In this document: positions 1-9,349 of the stretch, piece after piece | Layout of the letters: every line of letters starts with the position of its first letter | How positions within the stretch are numbered: the first letter of the stretch is position 1 | NCBI RefSeq assembly: GCF_900107395.1 | Contig: NZ_FNPW01000004.1 | Span: forward strand, 124,001-188,000 | Length of the DNA: 64,000 bases | Direction of reading: 5' to 3' | Source: Pseudomonas sp. NFIX28 | GTDB lineage: Bacteria; Pseudomonadota; Gammaproteobacteria; Pseudomonadales; Pseudomonadaceae | The notes under the pieces: generated by a model | Databases searched by the model: none | What the model saw: the letters and a program-made list of their open reading frames with translations, nothing else | Told to the model about the DNA's origin: nothing | Translations under genes and position numbers: made by a program

Positions 1-2070
1 GTCGAAGGCCGATTGTTGACGGCGCTGGACCTGAAAATCGGCGACAGCATCGACGTCGGCATGAAAACTCTCCGCCTGATCCGCGTACTGACTTACGAGC
101 CGGATCGCGCCGGCAACTTCTACAGCCTGACCCCCAGGGTGCTGATCAACCTCAGCGACCTGAACGCCACCGGCGTGGTGCAGCCGGGCAGCCGGGTTAG
201 CTATAAAGAGCTCTGGCGCGGCCCGGGAGCGGCCCTGGAAACCTACCGCCAATTGATCAAACCCGGCCTGGCGGCCAACCAGCGCTTGCAGGATGCCCGT
301 GATGGCAATCGCCAGATCGGCGGAGCCCTGGGCAAGGCCGAACGCTACTTGAACATGGCCAGCCTAGTGGCGGTATTGCTGGCAGGCGTGGCGGTTGCCC
401 TCTCCGCTGCGCGCTTCGCTTCCCGCCGCTTCGACGCCAGCGCACTGCTGCGCTGCCTGGGCCTGTCCCGCCGGGAAACCATGTTGCTGTTTACCCTGCA
501 ATTGGCCCTGCTCGGTATCCTGGCCAGCGTAGTGGGCGCACTGCTCGGCTGGCTCGCCCAGCTTGGACTGTTCTATCTATTACATGACTTGCTACCCACC
601 GATGTGCCTCCCGGCGGGCTTCTCCCTGCTGTCGCCGGCATCGGCACCGGCCTGGTGGCACTCGGCGGGTTCGCCTTGCCGCCACTGGCGGCGCTGGGAC
701 GTGTCCCACCCTTGCGGGTGCTACGTCGCGACCTGCTGCCGATCCCCTCGAGTACCTGGATGATTTACGGCACGGCGTTACTGGCCCTGGGCCTGATCAT
801 GTGGCGCCTGAGCCTGGACCTGCTGCTGACCTTCGCCTTGCTCGGCGGCGGCGTCATTGCCGCCCTGGTTCTGGGCGGGTTATTGCTGCTGGCGCTGCAG
901 AGCCTGCGCCGCTTGCTGGCCAGGGCGTCGCTGCCGTGGCGCCTGGGGTTGGGTCAGTTGCTGCGACATCCCTTGGCCGCTGCCGGACAATCCCTGGCCT
1001 TCGGCTTGATTCTGCTGTCGATGGCCCTGATTGCGTTATTGCGCGGCGAGTTGCTCGACACCTGGCAAAACCAGTTGCCAAAAAACGCCCCCAACTATTT
1101 CGCGCTGAATATCCTGCCCGCGGACAAGCAGGCCTTCACGGACAAGCTAGTGGCACTTTCCGCGCCTTCCGCGCCGCTGTATCCGGTGGTGCCAGGGCGG
1201 CTGATCAGCATCAACGGCGAACCGGTCCGGGAAATCGTCAGCAAGGATTCCAGCGGCGACCGCGCCGTACAACGGGACTTGAGCCTGACCTGGGCCGCGG
1301 ATCTACCCGCGGGCAATAAGATCACCAGCGGCTCGTGGTGGGCCCAGCAGCCCGAAGGGGATCTGCCTGGCGTCTCGGTCGAGGCCCAAGTCGCCGAAAG
1401 CCTGAAACTCAAGCTCGGCGACCAGATGATGTTCAGCGTCGGTGGAGTCAATCGCGAGGCCAGGGTGACCAGCCTGCGGGAAATCAACTGGGACAATTTC
1501 CAGCCCAACTTCTTCATGATTTTTCAGCCGGGCACGCTGCGGGACCTGCCCGCCACCTACCTGACCAGCTTCTATCTGGCCGCGGGGCACGACCAGCAAG
1601 TGGTCGAATTGTCTCGGGCCTTCCCGGCGGTGACCATCCTGCAGGTGGAGGCCTTGCTCGAACAACTGCGCAGCATCCTGGCCCAGGTCACCCTGGCCGT
1701 GGAGTACGTGCTGCTGTTTGTACTGGCCGCCGGCATGGCGGTGCTATTTTCCGGGTTGCAGGCCACCCTGGACGAACGTATTCGCCAAGGCGCGCTGCTA
1801 CGAGCACTGGGAGCGGAGCGACAGTTACTGGTCAAGGCCCGGCGAATCGAATTCGGGCTCCTGGGGGCCGTCAGCGGGTTACTGGCTGCATTGGGATCGG
1901 AGTTGGTAAGCCTGGTGCTCTATCGGTTTGCCTTCGACCTGCCTTGGCATCCTCATCCCTGGCTACTGCTCCTGCCCGTTATCGGCGCCTTGCTGATCGG
2001 CGGGGCCGGTGTCTATGGAACGCGCCGGGCATTGAACGCCAGCCCGCTGACAGTACTGCGCGAGGGGTAA
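1..2070 (+). CDS. ABC transporter permease, FtsX/YbbP type (5' partial)
   Basis: The frame is open from base 1, so the start lies upstream and only the C-terminal ~689 residues are present. The protein shows repeated hydrophobic segments in two clusters (roughly window residues 115-290 and 310-345) and a last cluster of three near the C-terminus, separated by a large soluble extracytoplasmic loop. This is the layout of the double FtsX-like permeases of the YbbP/MacB superfamily. The end (ASPLTVLREG) is typical, since FtsX domains often finish with P(L/A)xVLR. A partner ATPase and the N-terminal part would be expected upstream. Family function is export or extraction of lipophilic or envelope substrates; the exact substrate is not inferable. 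It converges on greB, whose stop is only 16 bases away. Confidence 0.88.
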   Translation, partial: VEGRLLTALDLKIGDSIDVGMKTLRLIRVLTYEPDRAGNFYSLTPRVLINLSDLNATGVVQPGSRVSYKELWRGPGAALETYRQLIKPGLAANQRLQDARDGNRQIGGALGKAERYLNMASLVAVLLAGVAVALSAARFASRRFDASALLRCLGLSRRETMLLFTLQLALLGILASVVGALLGWLAQLGLFYLLHDLLPTDVPPGGLLPAVAGIGTGLVALGGFALPPLAALGRVPPLRVLRRDLLPIPSSTWMIYGTALLALGLIMWRLSLDLLLTFALLGGGVIAALVLGGLLLLALQSLRRLLARASLPWRLGLGQLLRHPLAAAGQSLAFGLILLSMALIALLRGELLDTWQNQLPKNAPNYFALNILPADKQAFTDKLVALSAPSAPLYPVVPGRLISINGEPVREIVSKDSSGDRAVQRDLSLTWAADLPAGNKITSGSWWAQQPEGDLPGVSVEAQVAESLKLKLGDQMMFSVGGVNREARVTSLREINWDNFQPNFFMIFQPGTLRDLPATYLTSFYLAAGHDQQVVELSRAFPAVTILQVEALLEQLRSILAQVTLAVEYVLLFVLAAGMAVLFSGLQATLDERIRQGALLRALGAERQLLVKARRIEFGLLGAVSGLLAALGSELVSLVLYRFAFDLPWHPHPWLLLLPVIGALLIGGAGVYGTRRALNASPLTVLREG

Positions 2071-2086
2071 AACCCTCGCATGCGGT

Positions 2087-2560
2087 TCACTTCACATATT
2101 CAATCTGATTGATCCACCAGCACATCTCTCCGCCAGGTGTCTGCACCAGCGCTTCGTCGCCGACTTCCTTCTTCAGCAGCGCCCGGGCCATGGGCGAATC
2201 GATAGAGATGTAATCTTTCTGCCCATATATCTCGTCGTAACCAACGATGCGCAAGTGCTTGGTTTCGCCCTCCTCATTCTCGATATCAACCCAGGCGCCA
2301 AAAAATACCCGGCCTTCCTGTTCCGGTGAGTAGGACACCACCTTCATGTCTTCGAGCCGCTTGCGCAGGTAGCGCACTCGTCGGTCGATTTCCCTCAGCA
2401 GTTTCTTGTTGTATTGGTAATCAGCGTTTTCACTCCGGTCCCCCAGGGAAGCGGCCCAAGTTACTTTTTGCGTCACATCCGGACGTTTCTCCCGCCACAG
2501 GTAATCCAGCTCTTTTTTCAGAGCTTCGAAACCTTCCTGCGTAATGAGCTTGGTACTCAA
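2087..2560 (-). CDS. greB: Transcription elongation factor GreB
   Basis: GreB rescues backtracked RNA polymerase by inserting its coiled coil into the secondary channel and stimulating transcript cleavage. The N-terminal coiled coil (ITQEGFEALKKEL...) carries the acidic tip motif around GDRSENADYQYNKK, and the C-terminal FKBP-like domain follows (IVGYDEIYGQKDYISIDSP). I chose the TTG at 2558-2560 as start. It begins LSTKLITQEGF, is preceded by GGGGAA at a suitable distance, and gives 157 residues, close to E. coli GreB (158). An ATG 108 bases further upstream would add an N-terminus with no resemblance to the family. The gene is convergent with the FtsX-type permease. Confidence 0.93.
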   Translation of the reverse strand: MSTKLITQEGFEALKKELDYLWREKRPDVTQKVTWAASLGDRSENADYQYNKKLLREIDRRVRYLRKRLEDMKVVSYSPEQEGRVFFGAWVDIENEEGETKHLRIVGYDEIYGQKDYISIDSPMARALLKKEVGDEALVQTPGGEMCWWINQIEYVK

Positions 2561-2995
2561 TTGGTTAATTCCCCATGCAGCGCCTTGTGGGCTGTTCAGC
2601 ATTATTGGATGAGCGATGCAGGTGCCCTTGTGCCTTGGACGATGCTCGCCATCTTGAGCGAGAACCATGATAAATGAACCTGCTCGACTGCCTCTACTTT
2701 ACCCACAAAAAGCGTGAACTCACTCATTGGGCATAAAACAGACAGCCATAAAAATATAACCAACTTCCCGACAAGCAACCGTCATTCGAAACGCAACCTG
2801 CCCGATATTCAATACTTTAAAACATTAGCGCCAAACCCCAGCCAAGGCCCGAGAAACAAGGCCAACGGCGGTATGTTTGACGTACAAGTAAAACGTCATT
2901 CAGCTCATCTATGACACTATAAGATTCGTCTGATTTGCTTTTCAGATGAGGTGGATAACATACCTGAATAATCATCAAGACATCGAGATGCCTAT
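2561..2995. other. Intergenic region between divergent greB and the response regulator
   Basis: This stretch of about 435 bases is more AT-rich than its surroundings. It must hold the promoters of greB (leftward) and of the response regulator (rightward). Short open frames in it have no family resemblance. I see no clear terminator, RNA gene or repeat. Confidence 0.5.
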
Positions 2996-3625
2996 ATGGG
3001 AAGTATCATTATTGTCGACGATCATCCGTTGATTCGACTCGCTACAAGAACCGTTCTGGAGCCTCATGGACATCATATCGTCGCAGAGGCAGACAATGGA
3101 GCAGACGCTGTCCAGCTGGTACGCAAGCATCTTCCAGACCTGCTCATCCTGGATTTGAACATACCCAATCTCGACGGTTTTTCCGTCATCTCACATATAA
3201 AATCCGCCGGATTGCCTACAAAAACCCTGGTGCTGACTTCCAGCAACTCCAAGAACTTCGCATTGCGTTGCTTACAAGCCAGTGCAGCCGGTTTTCTGTG
3301 CAAGAACGATAATCTGAACGAACTGGCCAATGCGGTAAAAGCCATATTATCGGGTTATAGCTATTTCCCCGAAGATACCATCAGCACCTTGCAACAGAAT
3401 ACAAACGCCGCCTGTCAGGAAAGTGTGTTGATTGCCCAGCTGACAGACCGGGAAATCACCGTCCTGAAACTATTGGCGAGCGGTCTGAATAATCAGAAAA
3501 TTGCCGATGCCCTGCTGATCAGCCACAAGACGGTGAGCACTTATAAGGTCAGGCTGCTAAAACGGTTCAACGTTTCCAATCTGGTAGCACTGGCGGAGTT
3601 GGCCAAACGCAACTCCGTGGTTTAA
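2996..3625 (+). CDS. Orphan response regulator, NarL/FixJ (BvgA/EvgA-like) family
   Basis: Two-domain DNA-binding response regulator. The receiver domain (about residues 1-120) has the acidic pair D8-D9, phosphoacceptor D53 in LILDLNIP, T81 and K103. A LuxR-type helix-turn-helix follows (about 145-209) with the signature LTDREITVLKLLASGLNNQKIADAL and a recognition helix near SHKTVSTYKVRLLKRF. Overall length and domain spacing match BvgA/EvgA-type regulators. No histidine kinase is encoded nearby, so the partner kinase is unlinked; this is inference. The gene and its upstream region are more AT-rich than the flanking genes, which may mean horizontal acquisition. Start chosen at the ATG giving MGSIIIVDDHP, directly preceding beta-strand 1. 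Confidence 0.9.
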   Translation: MGSIIIVDDHPLIRLATRTVLEPHGHHIVAEADNGADAVQLVRKHLPDLLILDLNIPNLDGFSVISHIKSAGLPTKTLVLTSSNSKNFALRCLQASAAGFLCKNDNLNELANAVKAILSGYSYFPEDTISTLQQNTNAACQESVLIAQLTDREITVLKLLASGLNNQKIADALLISHKTVSTYKVRLLKRFNVSNLVALAELAKRNSVV

Positions 3626-3694
3626 ACCCTGGATATGGATCGAGCCTTGGAACTCGGAAATATCAGCAAACTTCAACCTCGACAAGGCCGATCA

Positions 3695-4003
3695 CTACCT
3701 ACGGGTGATCAAGCCTTGGCGAGCCACACGGGTCAGATGCCGGATGACTTCAGCAGCATTTTCCGAGCTGGGCGCCTGTATTACTGCGAGATCAAAACTG
3801 TCGTTGGCAAAACGCGCCAAGGACTCGCCGTCTTCGATGAACTGGATCAGAAAAGCCGCAGGGCCTGTGCTGCGACGTGGCCAGCCGTCGAGATAACGCA
3901 GCAATGTGGGCTGGTGGGTGCCGCCAAGCAGAATTTTTGGATTGCGCTGAACAAGATTCGCCGTGATTGGCGCCAGACGTACAGGAGGGTGGAGTGCATT
4001 CAT
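3695..4003 (-). CDS. Hypothetical protein, about 102 residues
   Basis: A small open frame beginning MNALHPPVRLAPITANLV, with the ATG chosen over an in-frame TTG 21 bases upstream. It encodes a soluble protein with no signal peptide or membrane segment. The pattern KILLGGTHQPTLLRYLDG...FDLAVIQAP loosely resembles the beginning of a Rossmann-like fold, as in truncated methyltransferases, but I recognise no family. Codon use is consistent with a Pseudomonas gene. It lies between the orphan response regulator (convergent) and the doxX gene, with no obvious operon partner. It could be a degraded or narrowly distributed gene. Confidence 0.5.
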   Translation of the reverse strand: MNALHPPVRLAPITANLVQRNPKILLGGTHQPTLLRYLDGWPRRSTGPAAFLIQFIEDGESLARFANDSFDLAVIQAPSSENAAEVIRHLTRVARQGLITRR

Positions 4004-4217
4004 CGTGTCGTGTCTCTGCCTCAATTTTCTGCCGGGCAGGTGAGAGGCAACACCGAACCAGCGCTTTAGCGGTATTTCGAAGCCCGTCGAGCTTCTATCG
4101 GTGATATCCCCATCACCTGGCGCCCCGCAAGTAGCTGTTTAAATCGGCGCATAAGCGGCAATCCTAGAGAAGCCGACGGGGTAGTGTCAAGAATCCCCAA
4201 TAATGAAATCGACAATG

Positions 4218-4245
4218 AAAAAAGGCCCGCTACAAGCGGGCCTTT
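4218..4245 (-). terminator. Rho-independent terminator of the DoxX gene
   Basis: A perfect 10-bp stem (AAAGGCCCGC / GCGGGCCTTT) with a 5-base loop lies 17 bases beyond the doxX stop codon. On the minus strand it is followed by a run of six T. Confidence 0.85.
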
Positions 4246-4261
4246 GGGCATTTGCTGGAAG

Positions 4262-4696
4262 TTACTTGGCGATCGCGGCATCAAGCGATAATTTGCCCGC
4301 ACCTTCGATCAGAACCGCGATAGTGCCACCGAGCAGAGCCAGGGCGAACTCATAACCATTGTTCGCCATGAACAGGCCATTGCTGATATGCACGGAGAAA
4401 ATCGCGACCAGCAAAGTGAAGCTCAACCCCAACGCAGCAGGACGTGCCAGCAGGCCGATAATCAGCGCCAGACCGCCAAAGAACTCGGTCCCCCCGGCCA
4501 GCAACGCCATCAAATGTCCCGGCGCCAGACCAATGCTCTCCATCCACTGTGCCGTACCGGCCAACCCATAACCGCCAAACAGGCCGAAGAGTTTTTGCGC
4601 GCCATGAGCGGCGAAAATGATGCCGACAAAAACTCGCAGGACAGTCAGGCCATAACCTGCGCGGGTGCTCAGTACAGTTTTGATCAGTGTGCTCAT
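4262..4696 (-). CDS. DoxX family inner-membrane protein
   Basis: A 144-residue protein with four hydrophobic helices and the DoxX signature GLTVLRVFVGIIFAAHGAQKLFGLFGG followed by GTEFFGGLALIIGLLARPAALGL. DoxX/YphA-type proteins are small polytopic membrane proteins. Some members have been linked to thiol or oxidative-stress redox complexes, but the biochemical role is not settled. The gene stands alone with its own terminator downstream. An AT-rich stretch (4700-4796) upstream separates it from the lytic transglycosylase gene on the same strand. Confidence 0.9.
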   Translation of the reverse strand: MSTLIKTVLSTRAGYGLTVLRVFVGIIFAAHGAQKLFGLFGGYGLAGTAQWMESIGLAPGHLMALLAGGTEFFGGLALIIGLLARPAALGLSFTLLVAIFSVHISNGLFMANNGYEFALALLGGTIAVLIEGAGKLSLDAAIAK

Positions 4697-4796
4697 GCTG
4701 TGTAGTCCTTTGTAGTGGGGGTATGGGTCGCTATATTAATCATAAAAACTCATGTTAAAAGTGCAAAAATAGCAAGATAACAATCAAGTTTATCGA

Positions 4797-6218
4797 TTAT
4801 TTCCGTGAGACGACCTTACGCGCTTGCGGCTCCAACGATTCGCGTTCCCGGTCAAACGCCAGATAGTATTTGTTGACGCTATTAACATAGCTGACGGCGC
4901 CCATTCCGACCTGCTCCATGGCAATGCGCTCTACCTGGAAAAACCACTGGTTGGGATTCAACCCGCGCCGTCGGGCTTCGGTCCGCATACCCTGCACACG
5001 CTCCGGCCCCATGTTGTAGGCCGCGAGGACAAACGCCATGCGTTCGCGCTCGTTGAGCTTGGGGCTGGCAAAGAATTTGCGCCGGATCAACGCCAGGTAC
5101 TTGGCGCCGGCCAGGACATTGTTGTCGAGCGTCTGGATGTTACTTACCCCGACCCGCTGGGCAGCCGAGGGAGTGATCTGCATCAGGCCGGTCGGGCCGC
5201 TGCCGCTCCTGGCATTGGGCTGCAACGACGACTCCTTGAAGGCCAGGGCCGCCAGGTTCAACCAGTCCATGTTCTGTGCATCGGCATGCTTTTGTAATAC
5301 CGGGCGCAGTTTTTCCAGACGCTGGCGATCGGCCCGAGTCAACGGATTATGGACTTGGTAAAGGCGCCGATAGATGCGCAAGAAAGCAACGTCCTGATCG
5401 GCTGGTGCCTTATACACCTTCAGAAAACGATCGATGCTCGCCCGCAGCATCGAAGCGTCACGCCGCACGAACCAATGCTCCTGGCCTGGCTCGCTGATAA
5501 CCAGTTGCCGATCGAAACGCAGCTTTGGCAGGACTTTTCCCCAGCGCTCGGCAATGGGCTTTTCGACGATGGTCAGGTGAAAAATTCCGCCCTGAACCAT
5601 TTCCAGGACATCTTCGACGGCCAGGCTCGGGTCGACCCATTCAACCTTGATCGGCGCCAGCTTATGCAGCGCCAGCTTCTGGTTGATCTGGCTCACCGCA
5701 TCCCCGGCGGCACTGCCCGTGGTCAACGCCAGTGTCTTGCCGGAAAGCTGCTCGAGGCGGGTATAACGCCGCTCGCCCTTGATGCCCACCAGCAACAGCG
5801 GGACGTTGCTGGCAACCGGCTCGCTGGGGCTCACCGCCTGCCCCGGTAGCGCCTCCAGTAATTCTCCCGGAGCCACCAGATCCCCTTCCCCACGCAGCAG
5901 CGCACCGAGCAGCTGATCCTTGGCTTTGGGAATGATCTTAAGACTGATTTCCTGACCGTCGCGGGCATGGCCATTGAGGTATTGCTCAAAGGCACGCAGG
6001 CGGTGGTATTCGACGCCGATGGCCTGCCCCTGGACCTCGCCGGAGCTGTTGCGGCTCTGGTTGACCAACACCCGCAAGACCCGACTGCCGCGAATTTCCG
6101 CCAGGTCGCGAACCTTGCCCGCAACAGCGGCTTCCGGAGGGCCAGCCAAGCGCGCAACCGCCGGCAGGGGCAGCAGCAACGACAAGCACAACGCTAGCAA
6201 AACCGAGGGTCGCGTCAT
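4797..6218 (-). CDS. MltF-like lytic murein transglycosylase
   Basis: A 473-residue exported protein. The signal peptide is about residues 1-22 (hydrophobic core LLALCLSLLLPLPAVA). A periplasmic solute-binding (SBP_bac_3-like) domain spans about 45-270, then a lysozyme-like SLT domain about 310-430. The catalytic glutamate is E329 in AFKESSLQPNA, followed by the family motif GPTGLMQITP (about 341-350) and AAYNMGPERV. MltF enzymes cleave the MurNAc-GlcNAc bond to a 1,6-anhydro product. The substrate-binding domain probably senses muropeptides. The usual MltF neighbour purL is absent, so this is probably a paralogue rather than the canonical mltF. Divergent from tatD. Confidence 0.9.
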   Translation of the reverse strand: MTRPSVLLALCLSLLLPLPAVARLAGPPEAAVAGKVRDLAEIRGSRVLRVLVNQSRNSSGEVQGQAIGVEYHRLRAFEQYLNGHARDGQEISLKIIPKAKDQLLGALLRGEGDLVAPGELLEALPGQAVSPSEPVASNVPLLLVGIKGERRYTRLEQLSGKTLALTTGSAAGDAVSQINQKLALHKLAPIKVEWVDPSLAVEDVLEMVQGGIFHLTIVEKPIAERWGKVLPKLRFDRQLVISEPGQEHWFVRRDASMLRASIDRFLKVYKAPADQDVAFLRIYRRLYQVHNPLTRADRQRLEKLRPVLQKHADAQNMDWLNLAALAFKESSLQPNARSGSGPTGLMQITPSAAQRVGVSNIQTLDNNVLAGAKYLALIRRKFFASPKLNERERMAFVLAAYNMGPERVQGMRTEARRRGLNPNQWFFQVERIAMEQVGMGAVSYVNSVNKYYLAFDRERESLEPQARKVVSRK

Positions 6219-6455
6219 CCGCTCTCCGGGAAGAATACTGGCCGTTTAATCGAACACGGGCGAAAAAACGAACGACAGAAACAGAGCGCCTAGAGCGCTG
6301 ACAAGATGCGAAAGACTGGCACAACCACGGCAGGCACACCAACCACGGCCTTTCTTCCGGCAGCAAGAGACAGCTTCAACTCATTGTAGTTCTTGGCTTT
6401 TCTTATAAATCTACAAGCTCTGATATGCTTTCCGGCCGCAGGCGGAGATAGCACC

Positions 6456-7262
6456 ATGCAACTCATCGATATCGGCGTCAACCTGACCAACCCGAGTTTC
6501 GCCGAAAAACACCGGGCAGTACTCGACCGCGCCTATGCCGCCGGTGTCTGCCAATTAGTGCTGACCGGCACCAGTGTCGAAGGCAGCGAACAGGCGCTCG
6601 AACTGTCGCGGCAATTGGACGAAAGCGGTCGCCAGTTATTTTCTACCGCCGGTATTCATCCGCACTGCGCCAGCGATTGGAATGCCGACAGCGCACAGCG
6701 CCTGCGCAGCCTGCTCAAGGAAAATAGCGTCAAGGCCGTGGGAGAATGCGGCCTGGATTTCAATCGGGATTTCTCGCCCCGCGCGCAGCAGGAAAAAGTC
6801 CTGGAAGAACATCTGGCGCTGGCCGCTGAACTGCAACTGCCAGTATTTCTGCATGAACGCGACGCCAGCCAGCGGCTGCTGGAAATACTCCGCGATTTCC
6901 GCGATCGGTTGCCGGCCGCGGTGGTGCATTGTTTCACCGGTGAACAGCGCGCGCTGTTCAACTACCTGGATCTTGACCTGCACATCGGCATTACCGGGTG
7001 GATCTGCGATGAACGCCGCGGCACTCACTTGCACCCTCTGGTACGCGAGATTCCCCGCGGGCGCTTGATGCTCGAAAGCGATGCCCCCTATCTGTTGCCC
7101 CGCAGCTTGCGCCCCAAACCGAAAAACGGTCGCAACGAACCGGCCTACTTGACCGAAGTGTTGCGCGAGGTGGCCCTGCATCGAGGTGAAAGCCAGGAAG
7201 AACTGGCGGCCCACAGCACTGCCAGCGCCCGGGCCTTTTTCGACTTGCCCGATATTGCTTGA
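6456..7262 (+). CDS. tatD: TatD family metal-dependent hydrolase/DNase
   Basis: A 268-residue TIM-barrel hydrolase starting [15 protein letters not shown], like E. coli TatD (FDIGVNLTSSQF). TatD-type metal ligands are visible: GIHPHCA (residues about 65-71), [24 protein letters not shown] and [14 protein letters not shown]. The family has Mg2+-dependent 3'-5' exonuclease/DNase activity linked to DNA repair and does not take part in Tat translocation. I chose the ATG at 6456, preceded by GGCGGAG at 6441-6447. An ATG 63 bases upstream would add a non-homologous N-terminus. It is the first gene rightward from the divergent promoter region shared with the transglycosylase gene. Confidence 0.93.
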   Translation: MQLIDIGVNLTNPSFAEKHRAVLDRAYAAGVCQLVLTGTSVEGSEQALELSRQLDESGRQLFSTAGIHPHCASDWNADSAQRLRSLLKENSVKAVGECGLDFNRDFSPRAQQEKVLEEHLALAAELQLPVFLHERDASQRLLEILRDFRDRLPAAVVHCFTGEQRALFNYLDLDLHIGITGWICDERRGTHLHPLVREIPRGRLMLESDAPYLLPRSLRPKPKNGRNEPAYLTEVLREVALHRGESQEELAAHSTASARAFFDLPDIA

Positions 7263-7347
7263 TGCATATCAAAATTCGGCACTCTGCATAGCGGCACAAT
7301 AATGGCACCTTGCCAATACTGTTCCGCTTAATCAGAGAAGACCTTCC

Positions 7348-8829
7348 ATGGGTGCCTGGCTCAGCAATATCTCACTGAAATACAAGTTCTGGGCGGTCAA
7401 TGCGGTCGCCTTCGTCACCACGCTGTTATTGGTCCTGTACGCCGTCCAGCTGGAACAACACGCGCGTAGCCAGGCCTCGCAAAACTCCGCCAAGGCTCAA
7501 GCCAGCCTGCTCGGCGCCTGGCCCACCGGGCAGACGCTGCCCAGCGCTGAAAATATATTGAGCTTCGCTGCCGGCCAAATTCCCAGCCTCGACAAACGCC
7601 CCTTACCGCAATTGAGCAATGCCAAGGGATGGGTGGCGCTCGATGAAATGCCACTGTTCGGTGAAAACCCGCTGATTGGTGCACAAGTGCTGCGCCGTCC
7701 CGATGGCCAACAGGTTGCAGTGCTTGCCCATGGGCCGAGCCTGCACCAGGTGTTCAGCGAACGCTTCAGCCAATACGCGCTGGCCGTGCTGGTCCTAATG
7801 CTGGCAATGCTGGGAGCTTCGCAACTGCTGATCCGTTTTCTGCTCAGCCAACTGAACACCCTCAAGGATGTGATGCTGCACGTGGAAAAGACCGGCGACC
7901 TGTCGGCCCGCGTGCCCTTGTCATGCACGGACGAAGTCGGCCAGATGGCCAGCGCCTTCAACGCGATGCAGGCGGGTTACCAGCGAGTGGTCAATACAGT
8001 CGCCAACACCGCCCGGCAGCTGGATATCGGTGCCGCGCGCCTGGCATCGAGCATGAACGATGTGCGTCACGGCATGCTGGGCCAGCAAAGCGAAACCGAT
8101 CAGGCCGCGACAGCGATCAACGAGATGTCCGCCACCGTCTATCACATCGCCCAGCATGCCGGGGCCACGCGAGACCGCTCGCAGACCGCCGACGCCCTCG
8201 CCGGCAGCGGCCAGGAAGTAGTGGGCCGCGTGCAAAAGTCCATTGCCGGGCTCTCCACTGGCGTGCAACAGACCGCCGAGATGATCCAGCGCCTGGCCGA
8301 GGACAGCCAGAAGATCAATGGCGTGGTCAATGTGATCCACAGCATTGCCGAACAAACCAACCTGCTGGCGCTCAACGCCGCGATCGAAGCGGCGCGCGCG
8401 GGTGAAATGGGCCGGGGGTTCGCGGTCGTTGCCGATGAAGTACGCAACCTCGCCAAGCGGGTGCAGACCTCGACCGACGAAATCACCCGGATGGTCTCCG
8501 CCCTGCAAGCCGGTACTCGCGACGCGGTGGACTTCATGCAGGAAAGCTCATTCAAGGCGGATGACTGTGTACAGCAGGCACAGGAAGCCGGTGCAGCCCT
8601 GGAGGAAATCACCGCTGCCGTGGCGCAGATGCGTGAAAGCAATACTCAGATTGCGGTGGCGGCCGAGCAGCAAAGCCAAGTGGCGGAAGAAATGAACCGC
8701 GCCGTGGTGAGTATTCGCGACGTCACCGAAAACACCGTGCAGCAGACCGTCGACTCGGCGACCACCAGCAACGAACTGGCGACCCTGGCTGGGGAACTGA
8801 GCAAGGCCATCGGTCAATTGAAGCTGTAA
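7348..8829 (+). CDS. Methyl-accepting chemotaxis protein
   Basis: A 493-residue chemoreceptor. TM1 is about residues 13-32. A short periplasmic region of about 105 residues follows with no recognisable Cache or 4HB signature, then TM2 (about 143-165) and a HAMP domain (about 167-220). The rest is a long cytoplasmic coiled coil with the conserved signalling tip [20 protein letters not shown] and [17 protein letters not shown], which binds CheA/CheW. No C-terminal CheR-tethering pentapeptide is seen. The ligand cannot be predicted. Transcribed alone; a strong inverted repeat lies just downstream. Confidence 0.93.
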   Translation: MGAWLSNISLKYKFWAVNAVAFVTTLLLVLYAVQLEQHARSQASQNSAKAQASLLGAWPTGQTLPSAENILSFAAGQIPSLDKRPLPQLSNAKGWVALDEMPLFGENPLIGAQVLRRPDGQQVAVLAHGPSLHQVFSERFSQYALAVLVLMLAMLGASQLLIRFLLSQLNTLKDVMLHVEKTGDLSARVPLSCTDEVGQMASAFNAMQAGYQRVVNTVANTARQLDIGAARLASSMNDVRHGMLGQQSETDQAATAINEMSATVYHIAQHAGATRDRSQTADALAGSGQEVVGRVQKSIAGLSTGVQQTAEMIQRLAEDSQKINGVVNVIHSIAEQTNLLALNAAIEAARAGEMGRGFAVVADEVRNLAKRVQTSTDEITRMVSALQAGTRDAVDFMQESSFKADDCVQQAQEAGAALEEITAAVAQMRESNTQIAVAAEQQSQVAEEMNRAVVSIRDVTENTVQQTVDSATTSNELATLAGELSKAIGQLKL

Positions 8830-8841
8830 ACCGCGACTTTC

Positions 8842-8872
8842 GCTCCTGCAGGATCGACCTGCCTGCAGGAGC
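8842..8872. repeat. GC-rich inverted repeat after the chemoreceptor gene
   Basis: A perfect 11-bp inverted repeat (GCTCCTGCAGG / CCTGCAGGAGC) with a 9-base loop, 12 bases after the chemoreceptor stop. The GCTCCTGC arm recurs in the kdpB-kdpC spacer, so it may be a REP-type element doubling as a transcript-end hairpin. There is no T-tract. Confidence 0.6.
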
Positions 8873-8979
8873 TGCTCCCCTGCCAGCCTATCGCCCCCAT
8901 AGCCAGCCTTGATTCGCCGACGCCCCGCGTGGGGCCTATCCTTTGATGCATAGGCTTCTACGAATCAAGGATCGCAGTC

Positions 8980-9342
8980 ATGGGCAAACGTCACCCCAAC
9001 CTCCCCGCCTGGCAATGGCGCTCCTACCCGCATAACCACCGCAACCCGACCAACCTGGTGTTGCATCTGATTGCGGTGCCGTTGTTCATTGTCGGCTTTC
9101 TGTTGCTGGTTTCAGGGGTGTTCGGCTTGAACTTCACCAACGTCGCCATAGGCGTGGTCGGCCTGATCGCGGCCTTGGGCCTGCAGCGTCACGGCCACAG
9201 CCTGGAGGCCCAGGCCGCCGAGCCTTTCAGCGACCGTAAAGATGCGGTCCAGCGCCTGCTGGTAGAACAATTCGTGACCTTTCCACGTTTCGTCCTCAGC
9301 GGCGCCTGGTGGCGTGCATGGCGCAAGCGCCACCGGCATTGA
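8980..9342 (+). CDS. DUF962 / Mpo1-like membrane protein
   Basis: A 120-residue protein with the DUF962 (YGL010w/Mpo1-like) pattern: an N-terminal YPHNHRNPTNLVLHLIAVPL with conserved histidines, two hydrophobic helices (about residues 30-70), then QRHGHSLEAQAAEPF. The yeast member Mpo1 is an Fe2+-dependent 2-hydroxy fatty acid dioxygenase. The conserved histidines here are compatible with a metal site, but bacterial function is inferred only. It is convergent with the thioesterase gene, 7 bases between stops. Confidence 0.85.
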   Translation: MGKRHPNLPAWQWRSYPHNHRNPTNLVLHLIAVPLFIVGFLLLVSGVFGLNFTNVAIGVVGLIAALGLQRHGHSLEAQAAEPFSDRKDAVQRLLVEQFVTFPRFVLSGAWWRAWRKRHRH

Positions 9343-9349
9343 GAAGGTT

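Noticed and set aside
2714..2914. 66-codon + strand frame upstream of the response regulator
   Set aside because: No homology or ribosome-binding signal; lies in the probable promoter region.
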